Of a stretch of DNA of 64,000 bases, positions 18,241-25,752 are shown one piece after another. Each line of letters begins with the position of its first letter. Within the stretch, counting starts at the first letter, position 1. The position numbers and the translations under genes were made by a program. The notes under the pieces were generated by a model. The model saw only the letters and a program-made list of their open reading frames with translations, had not been told where the DNA came from and made no database searches. The stretch is from Faucicola osloensis_D (lineage in GTDB: Bacteria > Pseudomonadota > Gammaproteobacteria > Pseudomonadales > Moraxellaceae), in NCBI GenBank assembly GCA_020041925.1, contig CP083409.1; one strand, given 5' to 3'.

Positions 18241-19698
18241 TTATTTTTTGTTTAACTCTTTTAAGCGTTTTTCTAATTGGGCAAGCTTGGTGTTTTGTAT
18301 TTTCAAGCGATTTTCAGCGCCCACTAAGTCTTGATTGAGTTTGTTAACTTTAGTGGCTTGCTGGGCGGTGGCTTGGCGTTTTTGTTGCACTTGAGCCGCC
18401 ACTTGCGATGACATGCCCTTGCCCACCTTGTTCTTGGTACTTTGACCTTGTACTGAACCATTGCTATGATTAGGTGCGATGATGGTCATTTCAGATTTTT
18501 TAGTCGCTGCGTATGGCCGCGGTGGTTTTTGTGCTTTAAGTGTCTTTTTTGTCGTTTTTAGGGTGGCTGGTTGTTTGGCAGCAGATTTTGGTGCGATGAC
18601 AGATTTTTTGCTTGCGACACGTTTTTTGTTTTGACGATATTGTTGTCGCGCTTTATTGGCTGATTTTATCCCAATTTGTGAAGGGACTACTTTATATTTT
18701 GGGATTTGTAATTGGGTATTGGCGACAAGTTTGGTTGGGTCATTATCGGGGAACGCGGTCGGGTTGGCTGCCATGATATCTGCCATCACTTGACCCACAT
18801 CTTTGCGGTTCGCCGCTGCGATATTATTGGCGATGGTCCAAAGGTTGTCATTGCGCTGTAGTGTATAAGTAGTTGTCTGGCCAATGATTTGCGGGTTTTT
18901 GGCGCTATACTCAAATTTGGATTTGGATTTGTCTAAAGCTTGATTGCCATAACTAGCTGCTGGGCTTGGCAATTGATTGTCTGCGGCGCTTGTTTGCATG
19001 GGGTTTTGCGTTTGTGGCACGGCTTGCGTATAAACAGCGCCATTTGGCTGAACAGATCGAACCGTTCGCGTCTCTTGAATACGCAGGTAGTCACTGTTTT
19101 CGCTAGCCAGCGTCATTGGGGCGGCGCCGGCGGGCATACCAGTCGTAGGTAAATTAGGCAGCTGGTTGATGGTGGTTGATGGCAACGTTATCGGCTGCAT
19201 GGGCATAGGGTCGGGCGACATAACAGGCAACTGCACAGGATTGGCCGAACCTATGACGATGTTTTGCGCAGGTGATTGCAAAGCCGTGGTATTGGCTTGC
19301 GTGGTGATTTTTTGTGCGCTGTCGATAGGCATCAACAAGGTTTTTGGCAGTGTTTTGGTCACGCCATTTTCCGTGATATTGAGCACCACATCGGTAAATG
19401 GGGCATTAATCGCACGTTTGGTGGTCAATACAATCTGACCGCCATTGCTACTGGTTGGGACAAATTTGATTTGAATATCGGCATCTTTTGACAAGCCTAG
19501 CTGGCGATAGACATCAGCTTGGGCGACTTTGACAGAAAAAGTTCTTGGATTGATATCACTGACATTAATACTGGCGTTTAAAGGTTGGTTTTGTTGGGTT
19601 TGTACATAAGTATCGCCAATATTGACGGCATAAGCGACAATGGGAAGCGATAAGGGAAAACCCAATACCAAGTGTACAGAGTATTTTTGCCAAGACAT
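18241..19698 (-). CDS. fimV: FimV N-terminal protein (signal peptide, FimV core, LysM, coiled coil)
   Basis: 485-residue exported protein matching the periplasmic half of FimV. A signal peptide (residues 1-24, ending AYA) is followed by the FimV N-terminal domain (about 25-125; IGDTYVQTQQNQPLNASI, DVYRQLGLSKDADIQI), a Pro/Gln/Met-rich linker, a LysM domain (about 278-335; YTLQRNDNLWTIANNI) that should bind peptidoglycan, a Lys-rich basic stretch, and a C-terminal coiled coil (NRLKIQNTKLAQLEKRLKEL). It ends there, just before where single-chain FimV has its membrane helix. It lies downstream of asd, the same order as in Pseudomonas (asd-fimV). Confidence 0.85.
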   Translation of the reverse strand: MSWQKYSVHLVLGFPLSLPIVAYAVNIGDTYVQTQQNQPLNASINVSDINPRTFSVKVAQADVYRQLGLSKDADIQIKFVPTSSNGGQIVLTTKRAINAPFTDVVLNITENGVTKTLPKTLLMPIDSAQKITTQANTTALQSPAQNIVIGSANPVQLPVMSPDPMPMQPITLPSTTINQLPNLPTTGMPAGAAPMTLASENSDYLRIQETRTVRSVQPNGAVYTQAVPQTQNPMQTSAADNQLPSPAASYGNQALDKSKSKFEYSAKNPQIIGQTTTYTLQRNDNLWTIANNIAAANRKDVGQVMADIMAANPTAFPDNDPTKLVANTQLQIPKYKVVPSQIGIKSANKARQQYRQNKKRVASKKSVIAPKSAAKQPATLKTTKKTLKAQKPPRPYAATKKSEMTIIAPNHSNGSVQGQSTKNKVGKGMSSQVAAQVQQKRQATAQQATKVNKLNQDLVGAENRLKIQNTKLAQLEKRLKELNKK

Positions 19699-20151
19699 AA
19701 AAAATCCTTGCTGAAGGTATCATAGCCTAGTTAGGGGTGTTAAAAAATGCCTACTTGTGTGGTCGCACGGTAGTCAATATACCGACAGGCAATATTCAAA
19801 TATCAAATTAATCGATAGTCCAACAACTTGACAAAAGTTTCAGTCAAATTATCTGCTCAACTTTACACTTTTTGTCCAAAACTCTCAATAGTCTGACTCG
19901 CTTATTATTGGCATAAAGCTTGGGATAAAGCCCGCTATTGATAGCAATTTACGCGCGGATTGATACGTGGATTGATGCTTGGATAATGAAGCTATACTAT
20001 CAATACCCTGACAATACCCTGACAACGGCAATCCCTGTCTACTGGTCATGGGGTTTTTCAGGGGTAAATAACGGATTAACAACATCAGATTTATCTACCC
20101 AGGCATAAAAAAACACGCCCTAGTCAGCGTGTTTTTTATAAAACCTTGAGT
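19699..20151. other. Intergenic region between asd and fimV-N
   Basis: 453 bases, AT-rich. It holds the asd terminator (20107-20138), an 11-bp duplication CAATACCCTGA at 20001 and 20012, and an imperfect palindrome TTGAC-N10-GTCAA around 19828-19848 upstream of fimV-N. I see no convincing gene; the fimV promoter must lie here but no clear -35/-10 pair stands out. Confidence 0.5.
20107..20138 (-). terminator. Intrinsic terminator of asd
   Basis: AAAAAAACACGC and GCGTGTTTTTT arms around CCTAGTCA, 14 bases past the asd stop on the minus strand. It separates asd from fimV-N, so fimV probably has its own promoter. Confidence 0.85.
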
Positions 20152-21294
20152 TTATAATTGATTGCGGATAATCGCAAGTGTGCGGCGTAGTGGCTCTGCC
20201 GCGCCCCATAACAACTGATCGCCAACGGTAAAGGCGGATAAATATTCGCCACCTAGATTCATCTTACGAAGACGACCTACGGCAACTTTAAGGGTGCCAG
20301 TGACCGCCACTGGGGTTAGACGCTCAACGCTTGCTGCTTTGTCATTTTCTACCACATCTAGCCACTCATTACCACTGTTACGAAGCGCAGCTTCAATTTC
20401 TTCTAGAGGGATGTCTTTTTTTAGTTTGATGGTCAAGCCTTGTGAGTGACAACGCATGGCACCGATACGCACGCAGATACCATCAATCGGCACAATGTTG
20501 GCATTAGTCTTGTCTGCATCATTGCCTAAGATTTTGTTGGTTTCAACACAGCCTTTCCATTCTTCTTTTGATTGCCCGTTTTCTAGCTGCACATCAATGT
20601 AAGGAATTAAGCTACCAGCAAGCGGCACACCAAAGTATTGTTTTGGGAATTCGCTACTACGTTGTAATTCGGCTACTTTACGGTCAATTTCTAAAATTGC
20701 GCCTGCCGGGTTATTAAGTTCGTCTGCAACGCCATCATGGATGTAGCCCATGCCTTTGATCAGCTCACGCATGTTGTTGGCGCCCGCACCACTTGCCGCT
20801 TGGTAAGTCATCGCAGATACCCATTCAACCCAATCGCGTTTGAACAACTCGCCAATCGCCATCAACATCAAAGATACCGTACAGTTACCACCGATAAAGT
20901 CTTTTTGACCATTTTTGATAGCGTCGTCAATGACATTGCGGTTGACTGGGTCTAGGACGATGATGCTATTGTCAGTCATACGTAGGGTGCTTGCTGCATC
21001 AATCCAGTAACCTGTCCAGCCTTTATCACGTAGCGGTTGATGGACTTCTTTAGTATAGTCGCCGCCTTGACAAGTAATAATGACATCACAAGCCGCTAAA
21101 GCCGCTAAGTCATGCGCATCTTCAAGCTTGCTAGGGGCAATGCCATTTGGGGTAGGGGCATCGCCACCGGCATTACTGGTAGAGAAAAACACGGGAGTAA
21201 TGCCTTCAAAGTCGTTTTCATCCATCATACGTTGCATTAATACCGAACCGACCATTCCACGCCATCCGACCAAACCTACGCGTAGCTGACTCAT
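20152..21294 (-). CDS. asd: Aspartate-semialdehyde dehydrogenase
   Basis: NADPH-dependent enzyme (380 residues) converting aspartyl phosphate to aspartate semialdehyde, the branch point to lysine, diaminopimelate, threonine and methionine. The N-terminal Rossmann motif is GLVGWRGMVGSVL; the catalytic Cys is in FIGGNCTVSLMLMAIG (about residue 135) and AMTYQAASGAG follows. Length and motifs match the gram-negative Asd type. AAGGAAGG lies upstream of the ATG. It stands upstream of the FimV genes on the same strand but a terminator separates them. Confidence 0.97.
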   Translation of the reverse strand: MSQLRVGLVGWRGMVGSVLMQRMMDENDFEGITPVFFSTSNAGGDAPTPNGIAPSKLEDAHDLAALAACDVIITCQGGDYTKEVHQPLRDKGWTGYWIDAASTLRMTDNSIIVLDPVNRNVIDDAIKNGQKDFIGGNCTVSLMLMAIGELFKRDWVEWVSAMTYQAASGAGANNMRELIKGMGYIHDGVADELNNPAGAILEIDRKVAELQRSSEFPKQYFGVPLAGSLIPYIDVQLENGQSKEEWKGCVETNKILGNDADKTNANIVPIDGICVRIGAMRCHSQGLTIKLKKDIPLEEIEAALRNSGNEWLDVVENDKAASVERLTPVAVTGTLKVAVGRLRKMNLGGEYLSAFTVGDQLLWGAAEPLRRTLAIIRNQL

Positions 21295-21611
21295 GATAAC
21301 CCTTCCTTACTGTAAACAAAATAAAATAAATAGTGCAGAAAATTCACATTGATTTTTCAATTAGTAACCTGTTACCTTGCCTGTATTTGTAAGGTTTTGC
21401 AAGTGAATTTTTTTTTAGATGGGGCATCTATTTAGCTATAGATGGTAGGCTGATAGCGATGTCAGGGTGAAAAATAGCGTTTGGCAACACAACTGCAATT
21501 TATCAGCATTATTTTTGCGGCTACTATATCGCCATGCTATTGATAACAAGCTAATGATAACAAGCTAATATTGACCAACGTGAAATGCAATATAACATGA
21601 AAGGATAGACA
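21295..21611. other. Divergent intergenic region, asd and the EEP-family gene
   Basis: 317 bases. It contains the inverted repeat GTAAC-CT-GTTAC near 21364-21375 and the 14-bp tandem duplication TGATAACAAGCTAA at 21541 and 21555. GAAAGGATAG before 21612 is the ribosome-binding site of the plus-strand gene. I see no further gene or clear promoter pair. Confidence 0.45.
21541..21568. repeat. 14-bp tandem duplication
   Basis: TGATAACAAGCTAA twice, identical and directly adjacent, upstream of the EEP-family gene. Confidence 0.9.
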
Positions 21612-22733
21612 ATGACGCTGTTGTTACAGTTGCTAGCAGGTTTTGTGGTTTTTGCAACTTTTTGGGCAACCATCCCTAGGTTTGAATGGTGGTTTAGGGT
21701 TGCTGATTTTCCCAGGAATCAATTGATTTTTTTGGGGTTGGTGGCGCTCATTGGCTTACTTTGGCTGGGCGCTTTTGACAGTCGTTGGCAGATGGGATTG
21801 ATTTTACTGCTGCTTATTGCGCTGGCTATGCAAGCGTACATGGTGTTGCCTTATACGTTTTTGTGGAAGAAACAAGTGCAAACGGCACAGCCAAAATCAC
21901 GCGATTATCAAGTGAAATTGTTGGTTGCCAATGTGTTGACGACCAATCCAAATAAACAAGCTTTGATTGACCTTATCCATAGCCATCAACCCGATATTGT
22001 ATTGACACTCGAAACTGACCAAGCGTGGCAAGACGCTTTAAGCGCCATTGAGGCTGACTATCCATTTAACGTCAAAGTGCCACTCGATAACTTATATGGT
22101 ATGCATTTGTACTCAAAGCTTGAGCTTATCAATCCCCAAGTAAAATATCTGGTGGTTGATGATATTCCATCGATTCATACCCAAGTTCGCCTAGCCATGG
22201 GGAAGGTTGTTTGGCTATACTGCTTGCATCCCATGCCACCGAGTCCAACCGAAGCGGATAAATCGGTGACACGGGATGCTGAGCTGTTAATGGTAGGCAA
22301 ACATATCAACGCCAACGACTTGACGGTGATTGTTGCAGGTGATCTCAACGATGTGGCGTGGTCGCATACCACACGCATGTTCCAGCGTATCTCAGGACTA
22401 CTAGACCCTCGCATTGGGCGAAAATTCATCAATACCTTTCATGCCAGTTACCCATTTTTGCGCTGGGCGCTTGACCATGTTTTTCACAGCAATCACTTCA
22501 CGCTGGTATCGATGGCGCGTATGCCGAACATTGGCTCCGACCATTTTCCCGTGCTCACTACGTTACAATATGAACCTGAAGTCATGGATGAGCAGCCTGA
22601 ACCTTTGCCAAGCATCGCCGATCACCAAGAGGCGAAAGAAACCATCAAAGAAGGGGTTAAAGAAGGCGAAAAACTATCGGAGGCTCAGCGTGATAGCGCT
22701 AGTGATGCTAGCAAATTATTGAAAGGCTCATGA
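21612..22733 (+). CDS. Membrane-anchored endonuclease/exonuclease/phosphatase family protein
   Basis: 373 residues. Three hydrophobic helices occupy about residues 1-85, then an EEP (DNase I/exonuclease III-like) domain follows from about 97 to 320: VANVLTTNPN, QPDIVLTLETD (metal-binding Glu), a His in LHPMPP, VAGDLNDVAWS (Asp/Asn pair), and the terminal GSDHFPVLT with the catalytic Asp-His. The active site appears complete and, from the helices, may face the periplasm. An acidic, Lys/Glu-rich tail follows. Substrate unknown: nucleic acid, phospholipid or inositol phosphate are all possible in this fold. Confidence 0.8.
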   Translation: MTLLLQLLAGFVVFATFWATIPRFEWWFRVADFPRNQLIFLGLVALIGLLWLGAFDSRWQMGLILLLLIALAMQAYMVLPYTFLWKKQVQTAQPKSRDYQVKLLVANVLTTNPNKQALIDLIHSHQPDIVLTLETDQAWQDALSAIEADYPFNVKVPLDNLYGMHLYSKLELINPQVKYLVVDDIPSIHTQVRLAMGKVVWLYCLHPMPPSPTEADKSVTRDAELLMVGKHINANDLTVIVAGDLNDVAWSHTTRMFQRISGLLDPRIGRKFINTFHASYPFLRWALDHVFHSNHFTLVSMARMPNIGSDHFPVLTTLQYEPEVMDEQPEPLPSIADHQEAKETIKEGVKEGEKLSEAQRDSASDASKLLKGS

Positions 22734-22764
22734 GAAATCTAGCAGCGGGCAAGCTAAAACCCCA

Positions 22765-22782
22765 TGTAAGCATTTGCTTACA
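22765..22782 (+). promoter_or_regulatory. GacA-type upstream activating box
   Basis: TGTAAGCATTTGCTTACA matches exactly the TGTAAG-N6-CTTACA palindrome through which the response regulator GacA activates the Rsm small-RNA genes of Pseudomonas. The inverted repeat is even longer than the consensus: 8-bp arms TGTAAGCA/TGCTTACA around TT. It lies about 45 bases before the -10-like element of the candidate RNA, centred near -65 from the inferred start. Confidence 0.8.
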
Positions 22783-22826
22783 ACAGATTCCGCCTTTTGC
22801 GGCTAGTAACCAACCGTGCAACAACC

Positions 22827-22832
22827 TACAAT
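22827..22832 (+). promoter_or_regulatory. -10 element of the candidate CsrA-binding RNA
   Basis: TACAAT, five of six matches to TATAAT. The hexamer 17 bases upstream (TAGTAA) is unlike a sigma-70 -35, which is what an activator-dependent promoter would show. Transcription would start at about 22837-22840. Confidence 0.5.
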
Positions 22833-22836
22833 GAAC

Positions 22837-22986
22837 TCATCAACACAAGGATGATACCAAGGAATGGTAGTGTTGAGACGCTCAGGATGAGTAATATCAT
22901 GGAAAGCCAATAATAATAACATAGTTGACATGAAGTGCCCTAAAACCCAAGTCTATTGCCCTAAGACTTGGGTTTTATCTTTTTTG
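22837..22986 (+). ncRNA. Candidate RsmX/Y/Z- or CsrB-like CsrA-sequestering small RNA
   Basis: About 150 nt, no open reading frame. Four GGA motifs occur at 22849, 22861, 22885 and 22901. The first lies in ACAAGGATG, matching the core of the CsrA selection consensus RUACARGGAUGU. The second is the loop of a perfect 5-bp hairpin, TACCA-AGGAA-TGGTA (22855-22869). The third is the loop of CTC-AGGAT-GAG (22881-22891). The last is in an unpaired-looking stretch. The transcript would end in the strong terminator at 22942-22986. With an upstream GacA box this fits an RNA that titrates the translational regulator CsrA/RsmA. Inferred from pattern only; csrA and gacA are not in the window. Confidence 0.72.
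22942..22986 (+). terminator. Strong intrinsic terminator of the candidate sRNA
   Basis: Perfect 13-bp arms AAAACCCAAGTCT and AGACTTGGGTTTT around TATTGCCCTA, followed by ATCTTTTTT. It is more than 200 bases from the upstream gene's stop, so it more likely ends a separate RNA than the EEP mRNA. Confidence 0.9.
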
Positions 22987-23000
22987 GTACTTATCAATCA

Positions 23001-23030
23001 TAATCTAGCATAATCTAGCATAGTCTAGCT
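23001..23030. repeat. 10-bp tandem repeat, three copies
   Basis: TAATCTAGCA, TAATCTAGCA and TAGTCTAGCT in direct succession just after the candidate sRNA terminator. Confidence 0.85.
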
Positions 23031-23207
23031 ACCTTGTTTTTTGCTTGTTTTGACTACTTACATGCAAATGCTGCAAGGCTTGTGGCGGTAGTTATTTTCA
23101 CGGGCAGCAAATAATCGCTGTCAATAGTCCTAGTCACCAAATAGTCGAAGTTTTTTAAAATAATCTTTGCTAAAATATCCGCACTTTTTAATCAAAGCTG
23201 ACGGACA

Positions 23208-23966
23208 ATGATGATGAACCAGTCTGAAATTCTTGAAGACTCACCTAAACAAGCCCCTAATAAATTTGCCCATCCCAACAATGATAGCCAATTTCTGATT
23301 GCCCCTTCGATTTTGTCGGCAGATTTTGCCCGTCTGGGCGAGGAGGTCGAGAAGGTTATCGCCGCAGGTGCAGATGTGGTGCATTTTGACGTGATGGACA
23401 ATCATTATGTCCCAAATCTGACCTTTGGTAGCATGATTTGTCAGGCACTGCGTGATTATGGGATAACTGCGCCGATAGATGTGCATTTGATGGTGTCACC
23501 GGTTGATAGTATGATTGAGCAGTTCTTAAAAGCGGGCGCTAGCATCATTACCTTTCACCCAGAAGCCACGCAACATGTCGATCGCTCGTTACAACTCATC
23601 AAAGATGGGGGTGCTGACTGTGGACTGGTGCTCAATCCCGCCACGCCGCTACACTATCTAGACTATGTGATGGATAAAGTTGACCAAATTTTATTGATGA
23701 GTGTTAACCCAGGGTTTGGTGGGCAAGCATTTATTGATGGCACCCTCAAAAAAATTGAAGCGGTGCGCGAAATGATTAGGCTATCGGGTCGCAATATTCG
23801 TCTTGAAGTCGATGGCGGTATCAAAGCCAGTAATATTCGTGCGGTTGCCGAAGCAGGGGCGGATATGTTCGTCGCCGGTTCAGCAATATTTAACCAACCT
23901 GATTATCGCCAAGCGATTGACGCGATGCGTGCCGAACTGGCTTTGGTCGGTCGCTTGCCAGCGTAA
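23208..23966 (+). CDS. rpe: Ribulose-phosphate 3-epimerase
   Basis: TIM-barrel enzyme (252 residues) interconverting ribulose 5-phosphate and xylulose 5-phosphate in the pentose phosphate pathway. Metal and substrate residues are seen in APSILSADFARLG, HFDVMDNHYVPNLTFG, DVHLMV, FHPEA, MSVNPGFGGQ and the phosphate-binding EVDGGIKASN. About 28 polar residues precede the usual start region (FLIAPSILSAD), so the real start may be internal, but no better ribosome-binding site is evident; the ATG ATG ATG run at 23208 follows AGCTGACGGACA. Confidence 0.95.
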   Translation: MMMNQSEILEDSPKQAPNKFAHPNNDSQFLIAPSILSADFARLGEEVEKVIAAGADVVHFDVMDNHYVPNLTFGSMICQALRDYGITAPIDVHLMVSPVDSMIEQFLKAGASIITFHPEATQHVDRSLQLIKDGGADCGLVLNPATPLHYLDYVMDKVDQILLMSVNPGFGGQAFIDGTLKKIEAVREMIRLSGRNIRLEVDGGIKASNIRAVAEAGADMFVAGSAIFNQPDYRQAIDAMRAELALVGRLPA

Positions 23967-23970
23967 ATGC

Positions 23971-23998
23971 TACACAAGGAATCATACACAAGGAAATT
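23971..23998. repeat. 14-bp tandem duplication carrying a ribosome-binding site
   Basis: TACACAAGGAATCA at 23971 and TACACAAGGAAATT at 23985, beginning 4 bases after the rpe stop. The AAGGA of the second copy is the Shine-Dalgarno sequence of the small gene at 24002. Confidence 0.8.
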
Positions 23999-24001
23999 GG
24001 T

Positions 24002-24310
24002 ATGGATGTTCAATCCCCGTCTTTAGTACCCAAAGGTCTGACAATTGGGCTGGCAATATTTGCGGTGTTGCTAGGGTTGGCAGGTTTTGGGTTTAGGTTG
24101 ATGTTTGGCGATAGTTTATCATCAATGCTGCCCTCACTGGTGAGTACCATTGCGATTTTTTGGCTAGGTATTCCACTGGCTTTTGTCGTGGGGTCAAAGG
24201 TGTTAAATCGCTACTCAGGGCGTGCACCGATTCAAAATCGCAATGCATTAACCTTGGGTTTGTTATTTAGCTGTGTGGCGATGCTATGGATGATGGCGGC
24301 ATATTCTTAG
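24002..24310 (+). CDS. Small integral membrane protein, unknown function
   Basis: 102 residues with three hydrophobic segments (about 13-33, 42-64 and 83-101) separated by short polar loops, the second loop basic (SKVLNRYSGRAPIQNRN). I do not recognise a family. It starts 35 bases after rpe with AAGGAA 6 bases before the ATG, so it may be co-transcribed with rpe. The next gene, 104 bases on, is a similar-sized membrane protein. Confidence 0.6.
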   Translation: MDVQSPSLVPKGLTIGLAIFAVLLGLAGFGFRLMFGDSLSSMLPSLVSTIAIFWLGIPLAFVVGSKVLNRYSGRAPIQNRNALTLGLLFSCVAMLWMMAAYS

Positions 24311-24414
24311 CGGTTCGCTCGGCGAGTCGGCACCCATCAAGACATTGACATTAACGCTAAAAATTGATGCTACACATAACACCAATCCTCAGTAATTATT
24401 TAGGAATTTATTGA

Positions 24415-24735
24415 ATGGCATTGCCACATTATACTAAGCAAGAATTATCGATTTATCCCAGCAATCTTCCAAAAGGCTTAATCAACACACTGATAGTTGC
24501 TTGCTTGCTGTTAGGGTTGGCGGCTTTACGCAGTAGCAAGGGAATGCAAGGCTGGCTCAATGTCATCGAAAATTGGGTGTTTATGCTATTGTGGATTCCG
24601 CTTGCCGTCACCCTTTGCGCATTACCTTTTAAGTTACGGGATGACAGTTTTGAGCTTAAATTGGCGTATTATCTCGGTATGTTTGTGGCATTTTTATTTG
24701 AAATCAATAAACTTCGCTATTGGCATACCATGTAA
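24415..24735 (+). CDS. Small integral membrane protein, unknown function
   Basis: 106 residues with three predicted membrane segments (about 24-40, 50-70 and 82-97) and a Lys/Arg-containing loop before the last. Family not recognised. The ribosome-binding site is weak (TAGGAATTTATTGAATG; AGGA about 9 bases before the ATG). Placed between another small membrane protein and a membrane-anchored unknown protein, all on the plus strand, which suggests a lineage-specific cluster. Confidence 0.55.
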   Translation: MALPHYTKQELSIYPSNLPKGLINTLIVACLLLGLAALRSSKGMQGWLNVIENWVFMLLWIPLAVTLCALPFKLRDDSFELKLAYYLGMFVAFLFEINKLRYWHTM

Positions 24736-24933
24736 ACATGACGATTTAGGGTAACAGTTAATAGCTAAAAGTAATCGCTAAAAGTTTTGCGCAACACTTT
24801 TTTTGACCGATGAATTTTTAGGCTTAGCCAACGCTAATATGCTTGAATTTTTAAACAGTTGCAATCATAGTAATGCTATATTTGCTTTTTATAGGCAGGC
24901 TGTTATTGATATACAAGCTGTTAGGGCGTATAG

Positions 24934-25656
24934 ATGAATATTTTGCTCGGTATATTGTTGACTGTATTGATAAGCTTTCTAGTGTATCGATGGATAAGGC
25001 TGGCTTGGTATAAACTGCATGACATGGCAGGTATTGAGGTCGGAATGTCTCAATATTCTGTACCGCCCACAGCATCGCCGGCAAAACCAGAAACCATGCG
25101 CTTGGCGTACCAATCAAACCTGCCAATTCCCAATACCTTCGGTAGTGATAGCCGTTTTGAGTTGATGCCACGTGTTGGCAAACATGCGCGCAATAAAAAA
25201 TGGTTTAAAGCAAAAACTCAACAACCGCGATTATCTTCACCTTCGATTTTAGGTATTGATGGCGCGTCAATTGAACGTATGCCAACAGCTGCCGTAATGC
25301 TGCTTGATACCATCCATGACAAACTCATTCGTTATCAGGCGTGGCAACGCGACCAAAGCCAGTCAGCCAATCAAGCAGACCATCCGCAAACCCAATGGTT
25401 GACTGAAAATAAGTTTGTGGTCAATCGCTTGATTGAGCAGACGATTCCTGAAGCAGTACACCAGTATGACCAAATTGCCAAATATCATTCCAGTCAGCTC
25501 AATCAAAAAATTCAGGGTGAGATGACCGCAGGCGAGATGCTAATTGAGGTATTGGCTCGGGTCAATCTGCAATTAGATGAATTGCTCAATGAGATGTTTC
25601 ATGAAGTCAGCCAGCAATTTGCGTCAACTTACCGCTATGTCAAAAATCGCACGTAG
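24934..25656 (+). CDS. Membrane-anchored protein of unknown function
   Basis: 240 residues: one N-terminal membrane helix (about 2-20, ILLGILLTVLISFLVY), a polar, Pro/Lys-rich linker to about residue 110, and a helical C-terminal domain (about 115-235) with regularly spaced hydrophobics such as AVMLLDTIHDKLIRYQ and EMLIEVLARVNLQLDELL. No cleavage site is obvious, so it is likely a signal anchor. Not assigned to a family. Followed by a bidirectional terminator. Confidence 0.6.
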   Translation: MNILLGILLTVLISFLVYRWIRLAWYKLHDMAGIEVGMSQYSVPPTASPAKPETMRLAYQSNLPIPNTFGSDSRFELMPRVGKHARNKKWFKAKTQQPRLSSPSILGIDGASIERMPTAAVMLLDTIHDKLIRYQAWQRDQSQSANQADHPQTQWLTENKFVVNRLIEQTIPEAVHQYDQIAKYHSSQLNQKIQGEMTAGEMLIEVLARVNLQLDELLNEMFHEVSQQFASTYRYVKNRT

Positions 25657-25660
25657 TTGA

Positions 25661-25688
25661 TGGTAGATTAACATTGGTAGATTAACAT
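25661..25688. repeat. 14-bp tandem duplication
   Basis: TGGTAGATTAACAT twice, identical and adjacent, starting 4 bases after the stop of the 240-residue gene and abutting the terminator. Confidence 0.9.
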
Positions 25689-25720
25689 AAAAAAAGCGTA
25701 TCAATTTGATACGCTTTTTT
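25689..25720. terminator. Bidirectional intrinsic terminator
   Basis: AAAAAAAGCGTATCA and TGATACGCTTTTTT arms around ATT, lying between convergent genes (stops at 25656 and 25753). The stem sequence echoes the nuo operon terminator. Confidence 0.9.
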
Positions 25721-25752
25721 GTAAGTTGCTTTTTGTGTAAATTTTATAGTGG

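Larger units (their letters stand above)
22734..23207. other. Intergenic region with candidate sRNA and repeat
   Basis: 474 bases between the EEP-family gene and rpe. It contains the GacA-type box (22765-22782), a -10-like element (22827-22832), the candidate CsrA-binding RNA with its terminator (to 22986), a 10-bp repeat array (23001-23030), and then about 180 AT-rich bases leading to rpe in which I see only a weak TAAAAT at 23171-23176. Confidence 0.6.

Noticed and set aside
19885..20085. 66-codon open frame on the minus strand between asd and fimV
   Set aside because: Overlaps a repeat and promoter region, has no ribosome-binding site and no protein-like composition.
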